Position numbers and translations under genes: made by a program. A stretch of DNA of 9,046 nucleotides from Ruminococcus sp. (GTDB taxonomy: Bacteria; Bacillota; Clostridia; Oscillospirales; Ruminococcaceae): NCBI GenBank assembly GCA_017544125.1, contig JAFYET010000268.1:1-9046 (forward strand). The letters run 5' to 3'. How positions within the stretch are numbered: the first letter of the stretch is position 1; each line of letters starts with the position of its first letter. Below are positions 1 to 7,073 of this stretch, in pieces. Under the pieces are notes generated by a model. The model saw nothing but the letters and a program-made list of their open reading frames with translations. It did not search any database and was not told the origin of the DNA.

Positions 1-266
1 AGGTGATAATACTTTCTGCCGCTTCTGTTATCTTTTTCAAAGCGTGAGCCGGGTGCAACATAGACTTCACAACCGATAATCGGCTTTATGCCCTGTGCGA
101 TACATTCATCATAGAACTCAACAGCGCCGAACATATTGCCGTGGTCGGTCATAGCAACAGCCTTCTGACCGATGCTTTTTACATGAGAAATAAGCTTCCC
201 GATACGGCAGGCACCGTCGAGAAGCGAATACTCTGTATGAAGATGCAGATGTACAAAATCCCTCAT
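1..266 (-). CDS. dnaE: DNA polymerase III subunit alpha, N-terminal part (cut by left window edge)
   Basis: This is the start of the replicative DNA polymerase III alpha subunit, which polymerises DNA at the replication fork; 88 complete residues are visible and the rest lies beyond base 1. The translation from the ATG at 264-266 begins [18 protein letters not shown], the hallmark N-terminus of the PHP domain of DnaE. Further PHP motifs follow: TDHGN at residues 40-44 and GCEVYVAPG at 65-73. Likely metal-binding residues H8, H10, D17, H42 and E67 are all present, unlike the degenerate PHP domain of E. coli DnaE. The start is supported by AAGGAG at 273-278, six bases upstream. The gene begins 20 bases after the whiA stop, so it is very likely co-transcribed with it. 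The absence of an N-terminal OB or exonuclease region before the PHP domain favours DnaE over PolC, but the polymerase domain itself is not visible. Confidence 0.93.
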   Translation of the reverse strand, partial: MRDFVHLHLHTEYSLLDGACRIGKLISHVKSIGQKAVAMTDHGNMFGAVEFYDECIAQGIKPIIGCEVYVAPGSRFEKDNRSGRKYYH

Positions 267-286
267 GTTATTCTCCTTATTGCTCT

Positions 287-1207
287 TTACATTTGTCCCT
301 TGTTCTTTCTTATCTCCTGCGCAAGTGCTGATATTTTCTGAAAGCGGTGGTTCACACCCGAGCGTGATATTGCTGGGGTCACAAGCTCACCGAGCTGAGA
401 AAGATTAAGGTCAGGGTTTTCATAGCGAAGAAGTGCTATCTCTCTCAGGCTGTCAGATAGCGCTGAAAGACCTACCGTGCTGTCTATAAGCTCTATATCG
501 CTTATCTGCCTTTCAGAAGCACGCAGGGCTTTTTCGATATTTGCGTTGTCACAGTTTACCGCTCTGTTTATCTTATTGCGCATATCCTTTTCTATCTTTA
601 CGTTCATAAGTTCTATCGAGCCGTTCGATGCGCCCATGAGGGTGAGCATATCAATTATATTCTCACTCTCTTTAAGATAAACAATATTTGACTGCCCCCG
701 CTCGGTATGCTTGCAGAGAATACCGTATCTGTCTATAAGCAGAAAGCCCAGATCGTTGCAAAGCTCCAGCGTAGGCACAACAAATTCAAGGTGATATTTT
801 TTCATAGGGTTATTCACACTGCCGCAAGCAAGAAATGCCCCTGCTATAACATAGGGGCACAGATTATCCTTGGGCAGGCAATCCTCAGCAAGACATCTGC
901 TCGAATCTGTCTGCATATAGATAAGAAGCTCAATACGCTCAGCTTCACCGCAGACACTTGTAGTAAAAAGTGTCTGCTCGCCACGCTTTGAGCTTTTTTC
1001 AACGCTAACAGAGCCCTCACCGCAGATGCGCTCAACATTGCTCACAAAAAAATCCTTAACGAGCTCATTCTCTGTCAGCAGCATTATTCGCTTTTCATCA
1101 AGGGCATTGGCAAAGGTAAGAATACCTAAAAGAACGGCATCAGCCTTATCTCTTGAATTTATGCCCGAGATTATCTCTTCCTTTATCTTGTAGGAAAATG
1201 AGTGCAA
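287..1207 (-). CDS. whiA: DNA-binding regulator WhiA (TTG start)
   Basis: WhiA is a bacterial regulator with a degenerate LAGLIDADG homing-endonuclease fold joined to a C-terminal helix-turn-helix. It controls sporulation-associated division genes in Streptomyces and influences cell division and chromosome segregation in Bacillus subtilis (YvcL). The 306-residue length is normal for the family. The core is visible as [12 protein letters not shown] followed by KYHLEF, then [16 protein letters not shown]. The C-terminus carries the HTH segment from [16 protein letters not shown] to [10 protein letters not shown]. Relative to B. subtilis (RGAFLAGGSVNNP, from memory), the motif here reads AGAFLACGS. 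The start is TTG at 1205-1207, chosen because AAGGAG lies nine bases upstream at 1217-1222 and because the next in-frame ATG is about 40 residues in, which would remove conserved sequence. Thirteen bases separate it from rapZ, with no yvcK gene between. It probably acts on nucleoid DNA; targets cannot be read from this window. Confidence 0.95.
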   Translation of the reverse strand: MHSFSYKIKEEIISGINSRDKADAVLLGILTFANALDEKRIMLLTENELVKDFFVSNVERICGEGSVSVEKSSKRGEQTLFTTSVCGEAERIELLIYMQTDSSRCLAEDCLPKDNLCPYVIAGAFLACGSVNNPMKKYHLEFVVPTLELCNDLGFLLIDRYGILCKHTERGQSNIVYLKESENIIDMLTLMGASNGSIELMNVKIEKDMRNKINRAVNCDNANIEKALRASERQISDIELIDSTVGLSALSDSLREIALLRYENPDLNLSQLGELVTPAISRSGVNHRFQKISALAQEIRKNKGQM

Positions 1208-1216
1208 ACACTATCA

Positions 1217-1222
1217 CTCCTT
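1217..1222 (-). promoter_or_regulatory. Shine-Dalgarno site that fixes the TTG start of whiA
   Basis: The minus strand reads AAGGAG here, nine bases before the TTG at 1205-1207. The site overlaps the last two bases of the rapZ stop codon (TAAGGAG, stop at 1221-1223), so a ribosome ending rapZ is already on the whiA initiation site. This supports both the unusual TTG start and translational coupling. Confidence 0.8.
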
Positions 1223-2081
1223 AATGCTTTTCAATATCACGGTGGGTTATCCTTATTTTACCGAGCTTGCTTTCAAGGTATCTGCCCACCGCCTCGGCAT
1301 AGGTGACGCTTCTATGTTTGCCGCCCGTACAACCGAAAGCTATTATAAGCTGGCTCTTGCCCTCTCTTTTGTAAAGAGGGATAAGAAAATCAAGCAGATC
1401 CTCGAGCTTATTAAGAAGCTCCTTCGCCTCATCAAAGCTGAGCACATAGTCATAGACCTCTTTGTTAAGCCCTGTTTTCTCCTTAAGCTCGGGTATGTAA
1501 AAGGGGTTAGGCAGGCATCTTACGTCAAATACAAGATCCGCCTCATTCATCGTGCCATACTTAAACCCGAACGAGCAGACATCTACCCTTAAGAAATCTT
1601 CGCCCGATTCAAGAAAAAGTGAATATACCCTCTCCTTGAACTTTGAAGTTGAGGTAAGCGAGGTGTCTATATAAAAATCAGCCTGCTCCTTTATTGGTAT
1701 AAGCATTTTGCGCTCGGTGGATATAGCTTTTTTGATATTGCCGTTTGTGATCTCATCAAGAGGGTGTTTGCGCCTTGTTTCCTTGTATCTTCTGACAATA
1801 ACATCATCGGAAGAGTCAAGGAACAGCACCTTGATATCCTCATTCTCGGCTCTCAGCTGACTTATAGTTTCATCGAGCTTTAAGAAGAAATCACCGCCTC
1901 TGATATCTGCAACAAACGCCACCTTTTCGAGCTTGCTGCCGGCTTTAGCGCTTATCTCGGCAAACTTGCCGATAAGCTCGGGGGGCATATTGTCTATGCA
2001 GTAGTAGCCTATATCCTCCAAAACATCAACGGCAGTGGATTTGCCGCTTCCTGAAAGACCGGTAACTATAACGAATTTCAT
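1221..2081 (-). CDS. rapZ: RapZ/YvcJ family nucleotide-binding protein
   Basis: RapZ proteins have an N-terminal P-loop ATP/GTPase-like domain and a C-terminal domain. In E. coli the C-terminal domain binds glucosamine-6-phosphate, and RapZ guides RNase E to the small RNA GlmZ. In B. subtilis the homologue YvcJ hydrolyses nucleotides and affects competence. The Walker A motif GLSGSGKST is at residues 8-16, followed by DNMPP at 30-34 and a VADIRGGD segment. The conserved C-terminal signature GCTGGKHRS is at 250-258, and the protein ends in the family-typical RDIEKH. The 286-residue length is normal. The ATG start at 2079-2081 follows GGGGAGGA at 2091-2098, which lies inside the murB 3' end. 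The gene is five bases from murB and 13 bases from whiA. The GlmZ/RNase E role should not be transferred to a Clostridium-like host; a link to aminosugar supply for the cell wall is plausible given murB next door. Confidence 0.96.
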   Translation of the reverse strand: MKFVIVTGLSGSGKSTAVDVLEDIGYYCIDNMPPELIGKFAEISAKAGSKLEKVAFVADIRGGDFFLKLDETISQLRAENEDIKVLFLDSSDDVIVRRYKETRRKHPLDEITNGNIKKAISTERKMLIPIKEQADFYIDTSLTSTSKFKERVYSLFLESGEDFLRVDVCSFGFKYGTMNEADLVFDVRCLPNPFYIPELKEKTGLNKEVYDYVLSFDEAKELLNKLEDLLDFLIPLYKREGKSQLIIAFGCTGGKHRSVTYAEAVGRYLESKLGKIRITHRDIEKH

Positions 2082-2086
2082 TTATC

Positions 2087-3010
2087 TCAGTCCTCCCCTG
2101 CGGGTATAAGGCGCACCTCAGGCTCAAGCAGAAAGCCTGTCTTTTCCTGTACGATTTTCTGTACATCTTTTATGACCTGCATAATATCCTTTGCTGATGC
2201 GCCGCCCTTATTTATAACAAAGCCGCAGTGCTTCTCGGAAACGCAGGCACCGCCCACGCTATAGCCTCTGAGCCCGCTCTGCTCGATAAGTGCACCTGCA
2301 AACTGGTCTTTCGGGCGCTTGAATGTCGAGCCTGCTGAAGGGTACTCGATAGGCTGCTTGGCTTTTCTCTTACCCATAAGCTCATCCATTTTTGCCTTTA
2401 TTTCACTTTTATCGCCCTTTGCAAGCCTGAATACAGCCGACACAACAAGGCTGCCGTTATCCATAAGCGCAGAATAGCGGTAAGAAAAGCGCATATCATC
2501 TGCCTTGACGGTTATCATTTCCCCATCGGGCGTTATGGCATCGGCACTTACAAACACATCTTTTACCTCGCCGCCGTAAGCGCCTGCATTCATAAATACA
2601 GCACCGCCCACATAGCCGGGAATGCCGTATGAAAATTCAAGACCTGTGAGTGAGTTTTCAAGTGCAAAATTGCAAACTCTTGTAAGGCTTGCACCTGCCT
2701 GTGCGCAGATAGTGGTATCATCAATGAGTGTTATTTTATTCATCATTTGCCCTACGTGCAGGATAACGCCCCTGTACCCCTCATCGGAGAAAAGCACATT
2801 CGAGCCGTTGCCGAGTACAAAATAACGTACACTATTTTCCTTTACAAAACGTATCAGCTCACAAAGCGCCTCACCAGAAGCGACCTCTATAAACACATCA
2901 CACTCACCGCCCACACGGAATGTGCAGTGCGCCGAAAGCGGCTCACGCTCTCTTACCTCGCAGCCGTATTTGAGTGCAAGGGTAATTATATCAAAATACT
3001 TTTCATTCAT
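2087..3010 (-). CDS. murB: UDP-N-acetylenolpyruvoylglucosamine reductase MurB
   Basis: MurB is a cytoplasmic FAD enzyme that uses NADPH to reduce UDP-GlcNAc-enolpyruvate to UDP-MurNAc, the second committed step of peptidoglycan precursor synthesis. Numbering from the ATG at 3008-3010 gives 307 residues. FAD-binding motifs include HCTFRVGG (28-35), GNGSNVL (67-73) and GIPGYVGGAVFMNAGAYGGE (129-148). Active-site landmarks are YRYSAL (Arg178), PSAGSTFKRP (the proton-donating Ser is at 228), and LEPEVR near the C-terminus (catalytic Glu298). The sequence looks like the shorter Gram-positive (type II) MurB. A TTG codon immediately precedes the ATG (3011-3013). AAGAGG at 3022-3027 is 8 bases from the TTG and 11 from the ATG, so the true start could be one codon earlier. 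The gene lies about 29 bases after hprK and five bases before rapZ, as in many Firmicutes. All catalytic motifs are intact. Confidence 0.96.
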   Translation of the reverse strand: MNEKYFDIITLALKYGCEVREREPLSAHCTFRVGGECDVFIEVASGEALCELIRFVKENSVRYFVLGNGSNVLFSDEGYRGVILHVGQMMNKITLIDDTTICAQAGASLTRVCNFALENSLTGLEFSYGIPGYVGGAVFMNAGAYGGEVKDVFVSADAITPDGEMITVKADDMRFSYRYSALMDNGSLVVSAVFRLAKGDKSEIKAKMDELMGKRKAKQPIEYPSAGSTFKRPKDQFAGALIEQSGLRGYSVGGACVSEKHCGFVINKGGASAKDIMQVIKDVQKIVQEKTGFLLEPEVRLIPAGED

Positions 3011-3039
3011 CAAAGTAAAAACCTCTTACTGTTTATGTA

Positions 3040-3999
3040 TTAAAAGCTGTCCCAGTTCTTGACCTTATCCTTAGTATCCATTTGCAGACCGAGATTGTCA
3101 AGAAGATCCTGCGCTGCATTATAGCCCATTTTCTTCTGCCTGTTGTTCATAGCAGCGACCTCGAGAATAACCGCAAGGTTACGTCCGGGCTTTATCGGTA
3201 TGGTAAGGCTCGGTATCTTTACACCGAGAATGGTTGTGTATTCATTATCTATACCCATACGGTCGTATATCTTATCTTTCTCCCAAGGTTCAAGCTCAAC
3301 GATAAGGTCGATCTTCTCTGTTACCTTAACAGAACCTATACCGAACAGACGGCGGATATTTATGATACCTATGCCCCTGAGTTCAAGGAAATGCCTGATA
3401 TTATCAGGTGATGAGCCGACAAGTGATATTGAAGAAACACGCCTTATCTCGACCGCATCATCAGCAACGAGCCTGTGGCCTCTCTTTACCAGCTCGATAG
3501 CGGTTTCAGACTTACCAACGCCGCTCTCACCGACGATAAGCACACCCTCGCCGTAAACCTCAATAAGAACGCCGTGCCTTGTTATCCTCGGAGCAAGGCG
3601 CAGATTAAGGAATGCTATAAGTGCAGCTATAAATGTTGTGGTGCTCTCGGGGGTCCTTACTATCGGAATCTCATACACTTTAGCAAGCTCAACCATTTCG
3701 GGGTAAAGCTCATGACCACGGGCTACAACGAAAAGCGGTATCTTTGTCTTGAAAAGTGTTTCAATACGGGCTCTTCTTACCTCCTCATCAAGGGATGCAA
3801 GGTAAGCAAACTCCATATTGCCGCATATCTGTATACGCTCGGCATTAAAGTATTCATAAAAGCCCATAAGTTGCAAGCCGGGGCGGTTACAGTCGTTATC
3901 ATACACGAGGATCTCTGAGATATCCTTGGGTGCATAGATGACCTCGAGTTTATGCTCCTCGACTATTTCTTTAACCGAAACACTGAAAATATCTGCCAT
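3040..3999 (-). CDS. hprK: HPr kinase/phosphorylase
   Basis: HprK is a hexameric bifunctional enzyme. It phosphorylates the phosphocarrier HPr (and Crh where present) on Ser46 when fructose-1,6-bisphosphate and ATP are high, and removes that phosphate when inorganic phosphate rises. HPr-Ser-P then drives CcpA-dependent catabolite control and inducer exclusion. The 319-residue protein has an N-terminal domain (about 1-130) and a C-terminal kinase domain. Visible motifs are RHGVL (His142), the P-loop GESGVGKS at 157-164, KRGHRLVADDAVEIRR at 172-187, and the HprK signature LELRGIGIINIRRLFG at 205-220. Nothing appears missing, and the length is typical. The ATG at 3997-3999 is preceded by a strong GGGAGG-type site at 4006-4013, which abuts the stop codon of the upstream gene (TAAAGGGAGG). 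No HPr or Crh gene lies next to it in this window, so its substrate must be encoded elsewhere. Confidence 0.97.
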   Translation of the reverse strand: MADIFSVSVKEIVEEHKLEVIYAPKDISEILVYDNDCNRPGLQLMGFYEYFNAERIQICGNMEFAYLASLDEEVRRARIETLFKTKIPLFVVARGHELYPEMVELAKVYEIPIVRTPESTTTFIAALIAFLNLRLAPRITRHGVLIEVYGEGVLIVGESGVGKSETAIELVKRGHRLVADDAVEIRRVSSISLVGSSPDNIRHFLELRGIGIINIRRLFGIGSVKVTEKIDLIVELEPWEKDKIYDRMGIDNEYTTILGVKIPSLTIPIKPGRNLAVILEVAAMNNRQKKMGYNAAQDLLDNLGLQMDTKDKVKNWDSF

Positions 4000-4013
4000 T
4001 TTTCTTCCTCCCT

Positions 4014-5285
4014 TTATTGTATATTTATCAAGCCTTTATCAAGCATATTCTGTGCTGCTATCATTACTCCTGTTTTGCCTGTGGGGTAAGTAATACCGCC
4101 CTGAAGCCATACGGCATAGGGCTCTCTTATAGGTGCATCGGCCGAAAGCTCGATCGATGCGCCCATTGTGAATGCACCTGCTGCCATGATAACCTTGCTG
4201 TCATACCCCGGCATATCCCACGCCTCGGGAGTAACGTATGAATCAACGGGTGAGCCTTTCTGAATACCCTGACAAAATGCCACAAGGTTCTGCTCGTTTT
4301 CAAGCAGCACAGATGCAATTATATCTGTACGCTTTTCTGTACTTTTAGGAAGTGTGCCGAAGCCCAGCTTTTCAAACAGCCTGCACGCAAACACACTTGT
4401 TTTGAGTGCCGCAGCCACCACCTCTGGTGCAAAGAAAAGCCCCATAAGAATCTCTCTGTTCATAGAAAGCGTAGCACCTATCTCCCTGCCCATGCCTGTG
4501 CAGTAAAGACGGTCGGCGCATTTATTTACATACTCAGCCTTGCCGCAGATATAGCCGCCTGTTGAAGCTATGCCGCCGCCAAGATTCTTGATAAGCGAGC
4601 CGACTATAAGATCTGCCCCCACCGCAGTGGGCTCACGCTCCTCAACAAGCTCACCGTAGCAGTTATCGACCAGAACTATGATATCGGGGTTGCTGCTTCG
4701 TGCGGCTTTTATTATCTTCTCTATCGTATCAATATCATATGACGGGCGCAGCGAATAGCCCCTTGAACGCTGTATATGCGCAACTTTTGCGTTCTTTGCC
4801 TTCTGAGCTATCAGATCATAATCTGGCAGCCCCTGCTCGGTCAGCGGAGCTTCGTCATACAAAACGCCGAAGTCACGCAATGAGCCGTTGCCCTGCTGAT
4901 AGCGAATACCTATGACCTCTTCAAGAGTATCATAAGGCTTACCCGTGCAGGCAAGCAGCGTATCACCCGGGCGCAGCACTCCGAAAAGCGCCGTTGAGAT
5001 AGCGTGCGTGCCGTTTGCAAAGGTATGCCTTACAAGCGCATCTTCGCCGCCCAAGACCTGGGCATAGACCTTGTCTATCGTTTCACGCCCCATATCATCA
5101 TAGCCGTAGCCGGTTGTTCCCTTAAGGCACACATCGCTCACACGGTTGTTTATAAATGCAGAAAGAACTTTCTGTCCGTTTTTTTGTGCTATTCTTTCTA
5201 TCTCGTCAAAGCTCTGCGCACACTCATTCTCAGCCTGCTGTGCAAGTGCTTCTATACGGCTGTCAATATCAAAAAACTCACTCAT
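4014..5285 (-). CDS. PLP-dependent methionine gamma-lyase / aluminium resistance family protein (YnbB-like)
   Basis: This 423-residue protein matches the fold-type I PLP enzyme family labelled methionine gamma-lyase family or aluminium resistance protein (B. subtilis YnbB is a member). Members resemble Cys/Met gamma-lyases, but their physiological substrate is poorly established. Seen in the sequence: GTTGYGYDDMGR at 56-67, FANGTHAISTALFG at 89-102 (phosphate/PLP-binding region), a VDNCYGE segment at 206-212 with the cofactor-ring Asp at 207, and SLIKNLGGG at 230-238 with K233 as the probable Schiff-base lysine. The C-terminal GGITYPTGKTGVMIAAQ (396-412) is also family-typical. The gene starts at ATG 5283-5285, overlapping the acetyltransferase stop by eight bases (ATGAGTGA). 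GAGAGGA at 5298-5304 is 12 bases upstream, a rather long spacing. hprK follows 14 bases after the stop. A role in sulfur amino-acid breakdown is possible; aluminium resistance should not be assumed. Confidence 0.9.
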   Translation of the reverse strand: MSEFFDIDSRIEALAQQAENECAQSFDEIERIAQKNGQKVLSAFINNRVSDVCLKGTTGYGYDDMGRETIDKVYAQVLGGEDALVRHTFANGTHAISTALFGVLRPGDTLLACTGKPYDTLEEVIGIRYQQGNGSLRDFGVLYDEAPLTEQGLPDYDLIAQKAKNAKVAHIQRSRGYSLRPSYDIDTIEKIIKAARSSNPDIIVLVDNCYGELVEEREPTAVGADLIVGSLIKNLGGGIASTGGYICGKAEYVNKCADRLYCTGMGREIGATLSMNREILMGLFFAPEVVAAALKTSVFACRLFEKLGFGTLPKSTEKRTDIIASVLLENEQNLVAFCQGIQKGSPVDSYVTPEAWDMPGYDSKVIMAAGAFTMGASIELSADAPIREPYAVWLQGGITYPTGKTGVMIAAQNMLDKGLINIQ

Positions 5286-6054
5286 CTATATCATTTTTCC
5301 TCTCTAATACCAGGTCTACGCCGATAGGCTCAAAGCCTATCTCGTTATAATATGATACTCTGTGGGGTCTTGCAAAGAGTATCACCTCAAAGCCGTCCTT
5401 GGATAAGCGCTCGCCTATCCAGTAAAGCAGCTTTCTTGCATGGAGCTTGCCACGCTCCTCGGGAACGGTCGCCACGTGCCCCACAAGCACTACCCTGTCG
5501 ATTATATACTGTATAGTCGCAGTTGTATAATCCCCAAGCAGGAATGACTGGGCAAGCCCACGCCTTACCCTGTGCGACATATCTGTGAGCCAAAGCTCAT
5601 AGCTGTTTGCAATTGCAGGAAAACTTGATGCAAGTATCTTATATACATCATTAAGCGAGGGAACATCATCAACATCGAGCTTAGGGCTGTCGCCCCTGGG
5701 CTTATAGCGAAACTGCGTTCTCTTATCCGTCTTATACTCGGGCAGCCCCTCTAAAAGTGCAGATATATATGCCTTTTCAAGCTCACATGAAAGCGGCTTG
5801 TTCATAGCTATGAACATTATAAGCTCGGCTATCTCATCGCCTGAAAGGGTACAATCTTCAAGAGTGGATGCAAGCATTGAAGAGTTGAAAAGAGCAATGA
5901 TGCCAAGCTCCTTTTCATCATTCTTTATCAGAAAGAAACGGCAGAAATCATACTCACCGCCGTATGCCTGATAATGCGAGCGTATGCGCCTTGAATAGTG
6001 GTCATGCCGCATTTTGGGTATGAGAGAGTCAATAGAAGTTATCTGTGTTATCAT
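5278..6054 (-). CDS. GNAT-family N-acetyltransferase with uncharacterised N-terminal half
   Basis: This 258-residue protein carries a GCN5-related acetyltransferase domain in its C-terminal half, so it probably transfers an acetyl group from acetyl-CoA to an amine; the acceptor is unknown. The acetyl-CoA-binding strand-loop-helix is visible as VGHVATVPEERGK (191-203), where the loop reads RGKLHA instead of the textbook Q/RxxGxG/A pattern. It is followed by helix ARKLLYWIGERL (206-217), and the closing GNAT element YYNEIGFEPIG spans 235-245. Residues 1-120 contain YDFCRFFLI and ELGIIALFNSSM, which could be a degenerate second GNAT lobe, but this is only an impression from pattern. The ATG at 6052-6054 overlaps the upstream peptidase stop as ATGA, and AAGGA lies about ten bases upstream. 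It is tightly coupled to the PLP-enzyme gene downstream. The context of peptidases and an amino-acid lyase hints at a small amine or amino-acid acceptor. Confidence 0.82.
   Translation of the reverse strand: MITQITSIDSLIPKMRHDHYSRRIRSHYQAYGGEYDFCRFFLIKNDEKELGIIALFNSSMLASTLEDCTLSGDEIAELIMFIAMNKPLSCELEKAYISALLEGLPEYKTDKRTQFRYKPRGDSPKLDVDDVPSLNDVYKILASSFPAIANSYELWLTDMSHRVRRGLAQSFLLGDYTTATIQYIIDRVVLVGHVATVPEERGKLHARKLLYWIGERLSKDGFEVILFARPHRVSYYNEIGFEPIGVDLVLERKNDIDE
5323..5341 (-). other. Perfect 7-bp stem-loop just upstream of the PLP-lyase start
   Basis: The arms GATAGGC and GCCTATC flank a five-base loop. The structure lies in the last codons of the acetyltransferase gene (encoding IGFEPI), about 18 bases before the GAGAGGA ribosome binding site of the next gene. 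No U-run follows on the transcribed strand, so it is not an intrinsic terminator. It could be an RNA processing or translation-modulating hairpin, or coincidence of codon choice. Confidence 0.3.
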
Positions 6055-7073
6055 AATTCAAATATCCTTTTTGAAAGCTCGCCTGCAAGGGCACGTACAC
6101 TTTGCAAGTCGTTTTTGCTTATCACACACGATGGGCTGTGAAGATATCTGCACGGAACTGACAAAGCGCAGGTTCGCACACCGCCCCTTGACTTATGAAT
6201 AGCACCGGCATCATTTCCGCCTGCTACCATAGTTTTTGTCTGTACCGGTATGCCCTTTTGAGCACCTATATCAAATGCGAGCTGATATAGCTCCTTGTCA
6301 TACATTGTGCTTCTGTCCATAAACGACACTACTGCACCCTTATCAAGCTCGCACACACGCTTATCGTCACTGCTTGCAGGAATATCAGCAGCTGTGGTGG
6401 CTTCAAGTACGATAGCATAATCGGGGGCAACTGTATATGCAGCAGCAGTCGAGCCACGCAGCCCTATCTCCTCCTGAACCACAAAGGTGAAATACGTATC
6501 ATATTCCACACCCTGCCTTATCATATCAAGCATGACGGCACAGCCAGCACGGTCGTCTATGGCTTTTGACTTTATCTTATCGCCCATAGTGATGAAGCTG
6601 TTATCAAAGCACACGCTGTCACCTAAAGAAACATATTTTTCCGCCTGCTCCTTACTGTCTGCACCGATGTCGATATACAGCTTATCAAAGGGCACAGCCT
6701 TTTCCTTTTCATCGCTCTCGAGGTGGTGGAGTGCCTTACCGCCCACAACGCCAACAATGCCGTTTTTGCCGATGCTGACACGCTTTCCGAAAACTATCCT
6801 CGGGTCAACACCGCCAACTGGGGCAAACTTGATAAGCCCTTTATCGGTGATATATGTAACTATAAAGCCCACCTCGTCCATATGGGCAGATATCATCAGC
6901 TTTTTATCGGGTGTCTTTATGCCCTTGCAAAAGGCAATGATATTTCCCAGCGGATCGATGCTGTATTCACACTTACCCTCTATCTGCGAGATTATATATT
7001 CTCGCACAGCACCCTCGTCACCCGAAATGCCGTTAAGCCCGCAGAGGGTCTCAAGCTCTGTAAGTATATCCAT
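6051..7073 (-). CDS. M42-family metallo-aminopeptidase (first-type active site)
   Basis: M42 peptidases are di-metal aminopeptidases (TET/FrvX/glutamyl-aminopeptidase relatives) that form large cytoplasmic cages and trim short peptides. This 340-residue protein has the expected layout, with a PA-type insertion between the two halves of the metal site. Visible elements are GLNGISGDE at 12-20, SAHMDEVGF at 62-70 (metal ligand His64), PVGGVDPR at 85-92, IDDRAG at 172-177 (bridging Asp173), QEEIGLRG at 200-207 (catalytic/metal Glu201 and Glu202), VLEATTAAD at 222-230 (ligand Glu224, where many relatives have Asp) and RYLHSP at 309-314 (ligand His312). All key residues are present. The ATG at 7071-7073 overlaps the stop of the upstream paralogue by one base (TAATG). 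Its stop overlaps the acetyltransferase start (ATGA). It probably feeds amino acids from imported peptides; substrate preference cannot be read from sequence. Confidence 0.94.
   Translation of the reverse strand: MDILTELETLCGLNGISGDEGAVREYIISQIEGKCEYSIDPLGNIIAFCKGIKTPDKKLMISAHMDEVGFIVTYITDKGLIKFAPVGGVDPRIVFGKRVSIGKNGIVGVVGGKALHHLESDEKEKAVPFDKLYIDIGADSKEQAEKYVSLGDSVCFDNSFITMGDKIKSKAIDDRAGCAVMLDMIRQGVEYDTYFTFVVQEEIGLRGSTAAAYTVAPDYAIVLEATTAADIPASSDDKRVCELDKGAVVSFMDRSTMYDKELYQLAFDIGAQKGIPVQTKTMVAGGNDAGAIHKSRGGVRTCALSVPCRYLHSPSCVISKNDLQSVRALAGELSKRIFEL

Noticed and set aside
1360..1380. Inverted repeat CCCTCT/AGAGGG with a nine-base loop
   Set aside because: It is inside rapZ, only six pairs, with no U-run or regulatory context; likely chance.
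3143..3556. A 137-codon open frame on the plus strand opposite hprK
   Set aside because: It is antisense to strongly conserved HprK motifs, has low-complexity Ser/Ile/Pro-rich translation typical of an antisense shadow, and has no recognisable domain.
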